From Bacteroidales bacterium (lineage in GTDB: Bacteria; Bacteroidota; Bacteroidia; Bacteroidales; Lentimicrobiaceae): DNA of 64,000 nt. The translations under genes and the position numbers were made by a program. Shown here one piece after another: positions 1-9,132 of the stretch. The stretch covers positions 157,493-221,492 of the forward strand of contig JADIZB010000034.1 in the NCBI GenBank assembly GCA_016705005.1. The letters are read 5' to 3'. The stretch's first letter is position 1, and every line of letters begins with the position of its first letter. The notes below the pieces were generated by a model, which was given only the letters and a program-made list of their open reading frames with translations, did no database searches and was not told the DNA's origin.

Positions 1-4
1 CTCA

Positions 5-50
5 GCTAATTTAGAACGTTTTTAAATAAATTATGTTAACAGATTGTTAA
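5..50 (-). promoter_or_regulatory. Copy 1 of 46-nt repeat with two GTTAA boxes 11 bp apart
   Basis: These 46 nt align without gaps to 5866-5911, with 38 positions identical by my count. Both copies end in two GTTAA boxes (35-39 and 46-50 here) whose starts lie 11 bp apart, about one helical turn. The copy lies just beyond the 3' end of the first fibre gene, so on the minus strand it would be upstream of whatever lies left of the window. A regulatory role is inferred from repetition and placement only. Confidence 0.4.
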
Positions 51-117
51 ATCTGAATTCACATTTATTTTTTAACATATCACAGGCTGACATCATTATC
101 AGAAAAAAAAACACCGC

Positions 118-1992
118 TTATTCCGACGAACTGTTACCCGTTCGATTCATGAATTGAAGCAATTGCTCATTCTGCACCCGTAATCTTTCATTGATTTGTT
201 TCAGTTCCATAATTGCACTCTCCTGAATAACGATTTTCTCATTCAGTTCCTGCACGGCCTTTACCAGGGGCATGACAAATTCAGTGTACCTGAGACTATA
301 CAATCCATCCGCTGTTTCCGGTTTATCCACCCCATTGAAATCATAGCCAATTTCGGCAGATGCTTTTGCTACTTCCTGAGCAATAAAACCGGTCATCCTG
401 ATCTTTTCGATATCGTATTTACCAGTCCAGTCTTCGGTATTCTTCTGGCCTTTGTACAGAATTTCATTTTGCCTGTGGATGTTCAGATTATAGGTAACCG
501 GGCGAAGTTTAAGGATGAAATCCAGTCCGGGTACATTGGCAACAATATTGTCCTTGATACGCTCATCGCTGTAGAGTGACATTGGGACCTGGCCCTGGAT
601 ACGGGTAACGGAAGTGTTGCCCAGTTCTACAGAATTATTAATGCTGAGCGAACTGCCTACATTGGACCCTATCCCTGTCCAATTAGAAGTTGCAGTTGAA
701 GTTGGGAATGCATATTCACCTATGCCGGTATTGTTACTTCCCGTGGTATTTGTATACAATGCATGGTATCCCAAAGCAGTATTGTAATAGCCAGTTGTGT
801 TTGATCTTAATGAGTGAGAGCCACAGGCAGTATTATAATTACCAGTTTGATTCAGTTCCATAGCCCAGTTGCCAAAGGCAGCATTTTCCTGGCCGGTAGT
901 ATTGGTTGCCAAAGTATTGCCACCATAAACCGCATTGTTTGAGCCCGTAGTGTTTGCTAATAAAGAAGACACACCGGCTGCTGTATTCCCGCTTCCTGAA
1001 GTGTTATTCAACATTGAATGGTAACCTATGGCTGTATTCCACTGGCCGGTGTTATTTATTGCAATATTACTCCCTTTGAGTGCTTCATATCCAATAGCTG
1101 TGTTATAGGTTATCCTTCCAGTTGACCGGCTGTCAGCATATTCCATTGCATTATATCCAATAGCTACACTCCGACTATTGGACCTGTTATTTGACAATGT
1201 GCTGTATCCAATGGCTGTATTAAAAGATCCATCAATATTGTGATATAGAGCATTATAGCCAAATGCAATATTACTTCCTCCAGTGGTATTACTATACAGC
1301 GATGATGCCCCTACAGAGGAATTACCATAGCCCGAAATATTATTGCATAAAGCATATTCTCCCACTGCAGTGCAGATACCACCATAAGTGTTATTTGCCA
1401 GAGCTGCATATCCCGCTGCAGTATTACTGTTTCCACTTGTGTTATATGCGAGTGCATAGGACCCAATAGCACAATTCGCATCGCCATAATCATTTGACAG
1501 AAGAGCATTGAACCCAAAGGCAACATTGCTATTTCCGCCCACATTTGCATTGAGTGAGTTGTAACCCAGGGAGGTATTTGAAGTATTTATTTCTATTGCT
1601 CCGGCTTTCTGATTGTTAACCCTGAAACTGAGCGGTACATTATCAGTTGTTCCAATGAAATTAGAAGTTGCAGAAGTTCCGCTGTTTCCGTTCAATCCCC
1701 AGCTTGCACCATTCCCCGACAAGATCCATGCAGGACTTGCAGGTGTTCCTGAGTTATGGTAGAATCCGGGGGTATTGTCTGTTTGAAAGACCATCAGTCC
1801 GGTTGCTGGACCTGCAATATTATTTCGCTGAACCATCGTCATACGGGGAATCAGCAATCCCTGGCTGGTTGATTTCACATCCAGCATAGCCGAGTTATCG
1901 GGTAAAGTCCCGTCGGTGTTAATTGCTACCTGAGCGTTTGAAAAAGTTGCCAGGGAAAGCATTGAAAGAAACACTATGAAATGTTTGTTCAT
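118..1992 (-). CDS. Secreted fibre-like protein with YadA-head-like repeats and C-terminal S74 chaperone domain
   Basis: The start at 1992 gives MNKHFIVFLSMLSLATFSNAQ, a clean Sec signal peptide; an upstream in-frame ATG at 2073 adds 27 residues that do not look like one. The product is 624 residues. Residues 21-90 are the N-terminal module shared by all seven genes of this array. Residues ~139-450 hold about 17 copies of a 17-residue repeat of the type NTAxGYxALxxNTTGxx, resembling the YadA/Hep_Hag head beta-roll. The C-terminus is a Peptidase_S74 (endosialidase-type intramolecular chaperone) domain. Its SDERIK motif places Ser475 and Lys480 five residues apart, like the Ser/Lys dyad of phage endosialidases, and a GFIAQEV motif follows. 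A coiled coil (LKQINERLRVQNEQLLQ) ends the protein. By family knowledge such proteins trimerise and cleave off the chaperone. An extracellular fibre is inferred; the ligand is unknown. No T9SS sorting domain is visible. Confidence 0.8.
   Translation of the reverse strand: MNKHFIVFLSMLSLATFSNAQVAINTDGTLPDNSAMLDVKSTSQGLLIPRMTMVQRNNIAGPATGLMVFQTDNTPGFYHNSGTPASPAWILSGNGASWGLNGNSGTSATSNFIGTTDNVPLSFRVNNQKAGAIEINTSNTSLGYNSLNANVGGNSNVAFGFNALLSNDYGDANCAIGSYALAYNTSGNSNTAAGYAALANNTYGGICTAVGEYALCNNISGYGNSSVGASSLYSNTTGGSNIAFGYNALYHNIDGSFNTAIGYSTLSNNRSNSRSVAIGYNAMEYADSRSTGRITYNTAIGYEALKGSNIAINNTGQWNTAIGYHSMLNNTSGSGNTAAGVSSLLANTTGSNNAVYGGNTLATNTTGQENAAFGNWAMELNQTGNYNTACGSHSLRSNTTGYYNTALGYHALYTNTTGSNNTGIGEYAFPTSTATSNWTGIGSNVGSSLSINNSVELGNTSVTRIQGQVPMSLYSDERIKDNIVANVPGLDFILKLRPVTYNLNIHRQNEILYKGQKNTEDWTGKYDIEKIRMTGFIAQEVAKASAEIGYDFNGVDKPETADGLYSLRYTEFVMPLVKAVQELNEKIVIQESAIMELKQINERLRVQNEQLLQFMNRTGNSSSE
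642..1578 (-). repeat. In-frame ~51-bp tandem repeats coding for 17-residue beta-roll units
   Basis: About 17 units of 51 bp code for N-(T/S)-A-x-G-Y-x-(A/S)-L-x-x-N-T-(T/S)-G-x-x. Two units (around residues 275-315) are lengthened by 4-6 residues, breaking strict periodicity. The units are diverged at DNA level, so this is an old protein repeat rather than a fresh satellite. Confidence 0.8.
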
Positions 1993-2127
1993 GGTAAATG
2001 TGATTATAAATTGATTATCGCTTCCAATAAAATATTTCTGATATGATACACTTGCTACTATATGTGATTGCAACTCCCCGGGAACAGTTCAGGAGTGATC
2101 TGATATGGAGTATAAGCAATATATTTA

Positions 2128-2157
2128 CAAATATACATATTATTATATAATCAGCAA
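2128..2157 (-). promoter_or_regulatory. Bacteroidota-type promoter upstream of the first fibre gene
   Basis: Read on the minus strand, 2135-2128 is TATATTTG, matching the Bacteroidota -7 consensus TAnnTTTG. A TTG at 2157-2155 lies 19 nt upstream in the -33 position. The start codon at 1992 would be about 130 nt downstream. The surroundings are very AT-rich, which raises the chance of an accidental match. Confidence 0.45.
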
Positions 2158-2176
2158 TAATAATACATCCGGGTAT

Positions 2177-2213
2177 AAAAAGCCGGTCCGAGTTCATTAA
2201 TGAATTGGCCGGC
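2177..2213 (-). terminator. Possible terminator downstream of the 721-residue fibre gene
   Basis: On the minus strand GCCGG (2213-2209) pairs with CCGGC (2186-2182), around an inner AATTCATTAATGAACT hairpin, and is followed by a TTTTT run (2181-2177). It lies ~190 nt past the stop codon at 2405, so it would leave a long 3' tail. Confidence 0.4.
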
Positions 2214-2404
2214 AATTCCCCTGAAAGTTATATACCCGGTATGGTAGTCCTTTAGCAGGATTCATAATGCTCTACATTGCATTCAATCCACATGGAAATT
2301 AATTTTATTTGATTTTCCTGATTGTTAAAAAAAGCATAATTGTATTCACCTCACCACGGGACAAATATTCAATAAAAGAAAACAGAGGTGTAATAACGGT
2401 AATA

Positions 2405-4570
2405 TCAGGGAGTTTCAAGTTTTTGAATTTTTTCTTTGAGCTCCCTGATTTCATTCTGCTGAATATTCACGATATTATTCAGCTCCTGCACTGCCTTCAC
2501 CAAAGGAACCACAAAATCAGCATACCTCAGCGCATAAATATCCCTTTCATTTTTGGGTGCATCCACACCCGAAAAATCATACCCCAGTTGCTGAGCTGTT
2601 ATTTCCACTTCCTGGGCAATAAAGCCAGAGGTGATTCCACTCATTGCTTCACCCTTGTAAGCAGCGTCAACTCCGGTATAGGCATTGATGGCATTGCGGT
2701 TCAGTCGGTAGGTCACCGGACGGAGCAGTGTAATGAAGGACAATCCGGGCACATTTTCACTCAGGTTTTCCTTGAAGCGCCCATCGGAGATATTGCTCCA
2801 GTTGACATAGCCGCCGATGGAATTAACGAAAACATTGCCAATACGCACCTGGTCAGTGGCGGTTGCTGAAGCATCAATGCCCAGGGTGGTTGTATTAGAC
2901 AGGTTCGCGGCATTGGGGCCTGTGTTATAGCCAACAGCTGTGTTGTAAGATCCCGTAGAATTGTTAACCATGGAATTGGACCCCAGGGCTGTATTCTGAA
3001 ATCCGGAAGTTGTTGAATAGGCAGCATGATATCCAATTCCGGTATTATGGTCAGAGGTGCTGTTGCTCAATGCTTCACGCCCCCAGGCTGAATTATAACT
3101 TCCGGAAAAGTTATAGTACATTGCAGCATGCCCCCCTACGGTATTGTCATTTCCCCAGGCACTTGATCCCAGGGCATTAACCCCGATGGCAATGCTAAAG
3201 TTCCCGGTATTATTACTTCCCAGCGCATTTACTCCCATTGCAGTGTTTTCATTTCCTGATGAGCTGGAAGCCAATGCGCCCATTCCAACTGCTGTATTGT
3301 TGTTGCCGTTAGTGTTTGATGCCAGAGTGCCAGTTCCAATGGCTGTATTGGAATATCCTACGGTATTATCATGCATTGACATCATCCCCATTGCTGTGTT
3401 GTGATGACCCGATGTGTTGGAATACAAGCTTCTCGCCCCGAAAGCTGCATTGCTGTGTCCATTGGTATTGTAATACATCGACAGCATCCCTGATGCAGCA
3501 TTGCTGTAACCGGAAGTGTTGCTGTAAAGTGACTGAAATCCCATTGCCGTGTTTTCGTCACCGGTTACATTGGAGAATGATGATTGATATCCATTGGCAA
3601 CATTATAGGATGCTGTTGTGCTGTTAAAAAGTGTCTGATATCCGATAGCGGTATTGTATGATCCGCTTGTATTGGTGTATAATGAATAAGCACCATAAGC
3701 TGCGTTACTGTTTCCGGATATATTTCCATTCATCGAAGAGCTGCCGGTAGCCACATTTTCAGTCCCGATGGTGTTGGCCGACAAAGCATTTATCCCTATG
3801 GCTGTATTATAAACGCCGGAGGTATTCGAATACAAGGCATTAAATCCCATGGCACTGTTGCCGTATCCATTGGTATTGTACCGTAATGAAAAATTACCGA
3901 TTGCCGAATTATGATGGCCTGAAGTATTCGAAAAAAGTGCATAGTAGCCCACTCCGGCATTGTCGTCACCAACGGTATTTGAATACATCGCACTGTGCCC
4001 TATTCCCAGATTGTAGTTGCCACTGGTATTTGACCTCAAAGCCTGGTAACCCGTAGCGGTATTTTGTATGCCTGCAGTATTGTTCAGCATGGATTGAAAT
4101 CCAAAAGAAGCATTCTGATTGCCGCTTGTATTTGCATTCATCGACTGATACCCCAGGGAAGTATTGGAAACCGGATCAATCATACCGGCTTTCTGATTAT
4201 TAACCCTGAAAGCAAGTGCAACATTGTCGTTGGTCCCGATAAAGTTCGTTACTGCAGTTGTTCCGCTGTTTCCTGAAAGGCTCCACCCCGAACCTGTTCC
4301 AACAATTGTCCAGACAGGGCTGGCAGGGGATCCAGAATTATAATAAAATCCCGAAGTTCCGTCCGACTGAAAAATCATCAGCCCGCTGGCCGGATTTGAA
4401 ATGGCATTCCGCTGGACGAGTGTCATGCGCGGAACCAGTAACCCCTTTTCGGTGCTCTTTATATCCAGCATGGCTGAATTGTCGGGAGCAGTGGCATCGG
4501 TGTTGATGGATACCTGCGACGAGGCACTCAGACAGGAAGCAAGAAAAAGAATAAGTAGAAGATTTTTCAT
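2405..4570 (-). CDS. Secreted fibre-like protein with ~24 YadA-head-like repeats and S74 chaperone domain
   Basis: A 721-residue protein starting MKNLLLILFLASCLSASSQ, a typical signal peptide. It shares the whole domain plan of the neighbour at 118-1992. First comes the common N-terminal module (to ~90), then a linker with FIGTNDNVALAFRVNNQKAG (~110-129). About 24 copies of a 17-residue repeat (NTAIGYQALxSNTSGxY type) fill residues 136-550. Last comes the Peptidase_S74 domain with SDGRFK (Ser595/Lys600), GFIAQEVE and a terminal coiled coil (QQNEIRELKEKIQKLE). Seven more repeats than its paralogue mean a longer predicted shaft or head. The gene lies 130 bp behind the DUF1566 gene in the same direction. 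Cell-surface or extracellular localisation is inferred from the signal peptide and fold; no function has been shown. Confidence 0.8.
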   Translation of the reverse strand: MKNLLLILFLASCLSASSQVSINTDATAPDNSAMLDIKSTEKGLLVPRMTLVQRNAISNPASGLMIFQSDGTSGFYYNSGSPASPVWTIVGTGSGWSLSGNSGTTAVTNFIGTNDNVALAFRVNNQKAGMIDPVSNTSLGYQSMNANTSGNQNASFGFQSMLNNTAGIQNTATGYQALRSNTSGNYNLGIGHSAMYSNTVGDDNAGVGYYALFSNTSGHHNSAIGNFSLRYNTNGYGNSAMGFNALYSNTSGVYNTAIGINALSANTIGTENVATGSSSMNGNISGNSNAAYGAYSLYTNTSGSYNTAIGYQTLFNSTTASYNVANGYQSSFSNVTGDENTAMGFQSLYSNTSGYSNAASGMLSMYYNTNGHSNAAFGARSLYSNTSGHHNTAMGMMSMHDNTVGYSNTAIGTGTLASNTNGNNNTAVGMGALASSSSGNENTAMGVNALGSNNTGNFSIAIGVNALGSSAWGNDNTVGGHAAMYYNFSGSYNSAWGREALSNSTSDHNTGIGYHAAYSTTSGFQNTALGSNSMVNNSTGSYNTAVGYNTGPNAANLSNTTTLGIDASATATDQVRIGNVFVNSIGGYVNWSNISDGRFKENLSENVPGLSFITLLRPVTYRLNRNAINAYTGVDAAYKGEAMSGITSGFIAQEVEITAQQLGYDFSGVDAPKNERDIYALRYADFVVPLVKAVQELNNIVNIQQNEIRELKEKIQKLETP
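2920..4165 (-). repeat. In-frame 51-bp tandem repeats coding for 17-residue beta-roll units
   Basis: About 24 consecutive units, all of 17 residues except one of 16, each built on N-x-A-x-G-x-x-(A/S)-(L/M)-x-x-N-T-x-G-x-x. The strict period and conserved N, G and N-T-x-G positions point to one beta-roll turn per unit. Confidence 0.85.
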
Positions 4571-4700
4571 TTTTTTGATTATTTTTTTTGATTTTTCTTA
4601 TTAGACGGCAAAGCATTATTAAGCCCATTGGTATTGAATCTGGTAGTGAAAATGGGAAGCAAGCGGAAACGTAGAGAAGATCCGACCAGCAGGAAAATGA

Positions 4701-5456
4701 TCAGAAAGCCCTTACAGCACGGACATAGTTATTGTTAAACTTCCCGATTGAAAGCTGGGCTCCGGTAACGAAGTTCAGTAGCCATGCATTGTTTGGATCC
4801 GTTTCGGAAGAACTCCAATAGGCGGTATTAACAAAACCACCAATCACAGCCCTGTTCTGGTAAAGCTTGTTCAATTCATCGATGGATGGCAGATACCAGT
4901 CGCTGAAACCGTTCAAAACAAGGTCTCCGCATATTCTTGCAGCTATTCCTGCTTCGGCACATCCAGCCAGAATATCCAGGGTGTTCTGAATGCCGGTCCC
5001 CAATGCTGTGCCATCAGCTCCGGTAATTGAGGTTCCGTAACAGCCCCATGGAGAGCCTGCAGTTTGGTTGCCGGGAGTGGCAATGAGTCCATGAAACTCT
5101 CCGGCAATGTATCCCGGGTCCACGGGTTGCAGAATGTAAGCAATGATACCCCCCTGGTAGTTATTACCAATGGCCAGTCCCTGATTGGCCATATTGCCGG
5201 CCATATTGGTCCATACATTTCCACTGAACACCTGTAATTCCCCGCAGTCGGTGCAATAGATAACAAGCCCCTGGGCAGGATCAGCGATGGCATCACGTTC
5301 CAGATGAGTCATTCTTGGGGGCAGAAAGCCCCTGGATGTGGAGCTCACATCCAGCATGGCTGAATTGTCGGGATCGGACCCATCGGTGTTGATGGCGACC
5401 TGGGCATAAAGGCCGGAAGTAAAAAACATCAGAAAAACCAGTAGTGTTGGTTTCAT
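4701..5456 (-). CDS. Secreted protein with the array's N-terminal module and a DUF1566 (Lcl_C) domain
   Basis: The start at 5456 gives MKPTLLVFLMFFTSGLYAQ, a signal peptide; an upstream ATG adds 25 unlikely residues. The product is 251 residues. The first third is the array's common module (VAINTDGSDPDNSAMLDVSS..., then AQGLVIYCTDCGELQVFSGN). The rest matches DUF1566/Lcl_C: GGIIAYIL, then NGFSDWYLPSIDELNKLYQN, AYWSSSE, and the closing VRAVRAF. This C-type-lectin-like domain ends many surface proteins, for example the Legionella collagen-like adhesin. It lacks the S74 domain and the 17-residue repeats of its neighbours, so it is the array's one lectin-like variant. Ligand binding is inference. 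Confidence 0.75.
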   Translation of the reverse strand: MKPTLLVFLMFFTSGLYAQVAINTDGSDPDNSAMLDVSSTSRGFLPPRMTHLERDAIADPAQGLVIYCTDCGELQVFSGNVWTNMAGNMANQGLAIGNNYQGGIIAYILQPVDPGYIAGEFHGLIATPGNQTAGSPWGCYGTSITGADGTALGTGIQNTLDILAGCAEAGIAARICGDLVLNGFSDWYLPSIDELNKLYQNRAVIGGFVNTAYWSSSETDPNNAWLLNFVTGAQLSIGKFNNNYVRAVRAF

Positions 5457-5973
5457 AGTCAGAATGATTAAAAAATTATACAATTCAATGAAACAGGTTA
5501 CAGGAAAACGACCGGTTTTGGCCGGTATCAATAGGATTAATTCAGAAAAGGGGAAGGAAATATTGCTTTACAGGGCAATACCAGAGTTATGTAAGATATT
5601 GTAGAAAATCAGCTGAGCTGCGATGCAAAGAACTTTAACTCATCAATATCCTGACATACAGATTATCAGACAAATCCAGATTTTCATCAGATAGGGATGA
5701 ACTGATCCGGACGAGTATTTTTCTGAAAATATTTCTGATCAGGATTTAACCCTCTTAAATCTGCATCCTTATACAGATTAATCGGAATTCAGTCAAACAA
5801 CATGAAATACAACAAGGTAGTATACTCCGCTTAAAGGGCCTGAAATCAACCTTATGAAAACATGCGCTAATTTAGAATGATTTTAAATAAATAATGTTAA
5901 ATATATGTTAATGTTTTGGTTGACTGCAATTTAGTAACCAATCAGGCCAAGCGAATTGTTTGGAGCAAAAAAA
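5457..5973. other. Non-coding gap carrying copy 2 of the shared upstream repeat
   Basis: A 517-bp AT-rich stretch between two fibre-like genes. I see no credible gene in it. The only structured element is the 46-nt repeat at 5866-5911. Confidence 0.6.
5866..5911 (-). promoter_or_regulatory. Copy 2 of 46-nt repeat with two GTTAA boxes 11 bp apart
   Basis: Aligned without gaps to positions 5-50. The GTTAA boxes are at 5896-5900 and 5907-5911. The AT-rich flank ATTTATTTAAAA and the TTCTAAATTAGC end (minus-strand sense) are also kept. It sits ~410 nt upstream of the DUF1566 fibre gene. A third, weaker site with the same box spacing is at 10312-10327. Confidence 0.45.
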
Positions 5974-6888
5974 TCATGGAGCATAAGCAACGAATTGTAT
6001 GAAAGAGTCAGTATTTAGTTCAGTTACAATGTTATACGTATAAACCTGAATAAATCCGTTATCGCAGGACGCTCCAACGTTCACATTTGACGCATGCCCT
6101 GTAGCAACGACCAGTGATCCGGCATTGATTCCACTGCAATATATCCGGTAAGTTCCTTCACCCTGGCGAATTACACTAAAATTACCGGTGCCACTCACGA
6201 TTAACCCGGCAGGGTTGATTTTCCCATAACACAATGGCGTTAACGGAGCATTCCCTGTTTCTGATACATTGGTAATTTTACCTTCAACATCAATATCCCC
6301 CGATGGACTGAAGGTAATCCTGTCATCGCCATTCAACCTCACCACTACATTACCGTTAGTGTTTCCGCTGTTGGTTCCCAGACGCAGGTTTTCTCCTGAT
6401 ATTTGCACAAATCCCGTATTTATTCCTCCACTCTTAAACTGGAGTATTGCTGAAGTGTTATCAATATTCATTGAGCCTGTGGTGCGGATATTCCCGTTCA
6501 CATCCAGTCTTTCTGAAGGCCCGGCTGTGTTGATGCCTATATTGTCGCCAATATTAAACATCCAGCCGGTCCCACCACCTACCCAATAATCGTTGTTAAG
6601 CAGAAACATCCAGTTACCGTTTTGCCTTTGGTTGATATCGCTGGTTGTTGTGTTGTATATGATCAGTCCTTCGGCAGGCGAAACAATGGCATCTCGCTGT
6701 GCTGTAGTCATAGAAGGGATCAGCAAACCTCTGTTAATGCTTTTCACGTCCAGCATTGCACTGGGGTCAGGATTGGAATTGTCATTGCTTATGGCTACAC
6801 CCTGGGCAAAGTTCTGATCATTCAGAATCATCAGAGATACAACCAAAATCAGGAAAAATTGAGTTTTCATTCTGAGCAGTTTTATCAT
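5974..6888 (-). CDS. Secreted fibre-tip-like protein of the array, no S74 domain
   Basis: A 304-residue protein starting MIKLLRMKTQFFLILVVSL, a hydrophobic signal peptide. The second Met (6870) is an alternative start. I prefer 6888 because its ATG overlaps the stop of the upstream gene (ATGA), suggesting translational coupling. The common module (VAISNDNSNPDPSAMLDVKS...) is followed by a block around GDNIGINTAGPSERLDVNGN that is nearly identical in the genes at 8157-9116 and 9133-10098. The C-terminal ~90 residues are a beta-rich domain beginning PLCYGKINPAGLIVSGTGNF and ending QFVAYAP. This plan resembles phage tail-fibre tips, but I cannot name the C-terminal domain. Confidence 0.7.
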   Translation of the reverse strand: MIKLLRMKTQFFLILVVSLMILNDQNFAQGVAISNDNSNPDPSAMLDVKSINRGLLIPSMTTAQRDAIVSPAEGLIIYNTTTSDINQRQNGNWMFLLNNDYWVGGGTGWMFNIGDNIGINTAGPSERLDVNGNIRTTGSMNIDNTSAILQFKSGGINTGFVQISGENLRLGTNSGNTNGNVVVRLNGDDRITFSPSGDIDVEGKITNVSETGNAPLTPLCYGKINPAGLIVSGTGNFSVIRQGEGTYRIYCSGINAGSLVVATGHASNVNVGASCDNGFIQVYTYNIVTELNTDSFIQFVAYAP

Positions 6889-8047
6889 TTAATCCGGATG
6901 GTTTGTTCAAGTTCATCAATTTTCAGTTGCATCTTTTCGATCAGCGCCTGTTGTTCCTGAATGGCTTTGGTCAGCACCGGGATCAGGCCAGTATAATTAA
7001 CGGCTTTAAAATCAACAGGTTGCTCCTTCTTTGCCGGATTAAGCTTCACCAGTTCCGGGAAAACATTTTCCAGGTTTTGCGCTGTGAATCCATTTTGCTT
7101 ATCATGAGGCAAATTCATTTCCGGAAATTCGGAAGCCTTAAAATCATAGGTCATCACATCCAGTTGCATGACCTTTTCCAGGCTTTTTTCCATGGGCTGA
7201 ATGTTTGCTTTCAGCTTTTCATCCGAAGGCAGGTAACTGCCGGTACAATAGATATTTCCGGAAAAATAGCCGGCAAAACCAAGGTTGTAGCGTAAGCATA
7301 AAACGCCCAGGTGCCCGTAGTAGTTCCCCCTGCAATTACCTGGGAGGCTGTGCCCCCATTATAAGGACTATAAACATTTGAGGCTGTATATGAAGTAGAG
7401 TTGATATCCAAATCATAATTCGGGCTGATTTTAATGCCAATCCGGCCATATGCTGTAAGATTGTTGTACATGACGACCGGACCATTAAAGTTTGCCGTAC
7501 CCCCCGATGCGCATGCATTGATGTCGCCTCCCCAATACTGCAGATACAGCGTGCTTGCAGCACCATTGTTACGCGCCTGGACTTCATTGTTATCGCTAAC
7601 CAGGTTGTATGTACCTGATGGGCCTATCTGAAAAGAACCTGCTGTGGCAATTCCGGATAAACTTGTGTTTGCAACAGACAATGTCGCTTCAGGGGTAGTC
7701 GTTCCAATGCCGACAAAACCCAGATTATAATAAATGTTGGAACCATTGTTGATCCACTGGCCTGTGTTGCTACCCACCAACTTCCAGGAAGGAACTGCCG
7801 GCGTCCCTGCATTGAAATATAAACCAGGGATTATGTCTGTCTGAAAAATTGTCAGACCAGTTGCCGGGTTGGTGATAGCATTTCGCTGTGCCTGGGTCAT
7901 ACGGGGGACAAGAAACCCCCTGCTTACAGATTTCACATCCAGCATTGCGCTGGGATCGGGAGCGGAGTTGTCGGTGTTAATGGCAACCTGAGCAGAAATA
8001 CTGGTTCCTGTCATGAACAGGATGAAAAATATTTTGATTGAGTTCAT
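6885..8047 (-). CDS. Secreted fibre-like protein with S74 chaperone domain, frameshifted near 7291
   Basis: The start at 8047 gives MNSIKIFFILFMTGTSISAQ, a signal peptide; an upstream ATG at 8092 is less likely. The common module and a GFVGIGTTTPEATL block lead to a C-terminal Peptidase_S74 domain with SDEKLK, GFTAQNLENVFPELV and a coiled coil (QALIEKMQLKIDELEQ). The reading frame breaks at ~7290-7291. Adding one C on the plus strand there (GTAGCG to GTAGCCG) restores YGYNLGFAGYFSGN, a sequence typical just before S74 domains. Without it the protein ends early at 7211. The restored length is about 387 residues. One missing base in a run of identical bases suggests a sequencing error, but a real phase-off mutation cannot be excluded. 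Confidence 0.7.
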
Positions 8048-8156
8048 TTCTTTTGAGATTAAGTGATCTATAACGAAAGTTTTAAGCTTCATTTAAACCC
8101 AAATGCAGGCTCTGGTTATTTCTTTTTAAGCGAATTAATGCCCCTCCGGGTTTACT

Positions 8157-9116
8157 TCACGGATCAAAAAGGATAAAATTGAATGCAGCATCTACCCATG
8201 CAACTGAGCCAACAGGTGAAGTAACAACGCCAAAATTTCCGGGAGTGCCACCGGTTGTCGCTCTTATATAAAAGCCCTGGTTAATGCAGGTAACTATTAC
8301 AATAGCCTGAGCACTCATGGCGGTGGAAACATAATAAGTGCCTGGCCCTCCTTTTGTTACGGAGAAATTTGGAGTTCCGCTGATGATATCACCGTTTGCA
8401 GCAATCATGCCGAAGCATCGCGGCAGCATATAGCAGGATCCTGTTGCGGGCGTGGTGAGGTCGCCATAATTGCTCAAAACCGTATTACCGGTAACACTAA
8501 CATCACCATTTACATGTAGCCTGGAAGTTGGATTGCTTTCATTGATCCCCAGACGGCCAACCTCATCAATAAAAACCCGGTCTGTACCATTTAACCGGAA
8601 TACTGCATCTCCGGCTGTATTTCCGCTATTTGTTCCAAGGCGGAGGTTATCGGCTGAAAGCTGCACAAAACCCTTGCTGTCTCCACCGCTTTTCAATTGC
8701 AGTATGGCTGAAGTATTATCTATGTTCATGGAGCCGGTTGTGCGGATATTTCCATTTACATCCAGTCGTTCCGAAGGTCCGGCAGTATTAATACCAATAT
8801 TGTCGCCGATATTAAACATCTGACCACTGCCGCCTCCTACCCAGTAACCGCTGGTAAGCATAAACTTCCAGTAACCATTCTGCCATTGGTTGATTTCACT
8901 CGTAGTTGTATTGTATATAATTAATCCCTCAGCCGGAGAAACAATGGCATTGCGCTGGGTGTTTGTCATGGACGGCACCAGCAATCCCCGTGAATCGCTG
9001 CTGATGTGCAGCATGGCGCTGCTGTTGGGACTGTTTGTGCCAATTCCAACATTGCTTTGCGGGTAAACATATCCACAGATTAAAAACAGCAATAGCGCGA
9101 TCACCCTGTTTTTCAT
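8157..9116 (-). CDS. Secreted fibre-tip-like protein of the array, no S74 domain
   Basis: 319 residues from MKNRVIALLLFLICGYVYPQ, a signal peptide. The N-terminal module here reads SNVGIGTNSPNSSAMLHISS, slightly diverged from the others. It then has the block FNIGDNIGINTAGPSERLDV shared with two sister genes. A second beta-prism-like motif follows (GRLGINESNPTSRLHVNGD), found also in the gene at 9133. The C-terminal ~100 residues form a beta-rich domain with CFGMIAANGDIISGTPNFSV. The gene starts 16 bp after the stop of 9133-10098, so the two are co-transcribed. Role inferred: the outermost part of an extracellular fibre. Confidence 0.7.
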   Translation of the reverse strand: MKNRVIALLLFLICGYVYPQSNVGIGTNSPNSSAMLHISSDSRGLLVPSMTNTQRNAIVSPAEGLIIYNTTTSEINQWQNGYWKFMLTSGYWVGGGSGQMFNIGDNIGINTAGPSERLDVNGNIRTTGSMNIDNTSAILQLKSGGDSKGFVQLSADNLRLGTNSGNTAGDAVFRLNGTDRVFIDEVGRLGINESNPTSRLHVNGDVSVTGNTVLSNYGDLTTPATGSCYMLPRCFGMIAANGDIISGTPNFSVTKGGPGTYYVSTAMSAQAIVIVTCINQGFYIRATTGGTPGNFGVVTSPVGSVAWVDAAFNFILFDP

Positions 9117-9132
9117 ATCGTTTTCTTGAGGG

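Noticed and set aside
2015..2215. A 66-codon minus-strand open frame between two fibre genes
   Set aside because: It covers the promoter and terminator-like hairpin, has irregular composition and resembles no protein.
642..4165. Regular 51-bp repeats that could be mistaken for a CRISPR array or satellite
   Set aside because: The repeats are in phase with long coding frames, diverged at DNA level, and lack invariant repeats with unique spacers.
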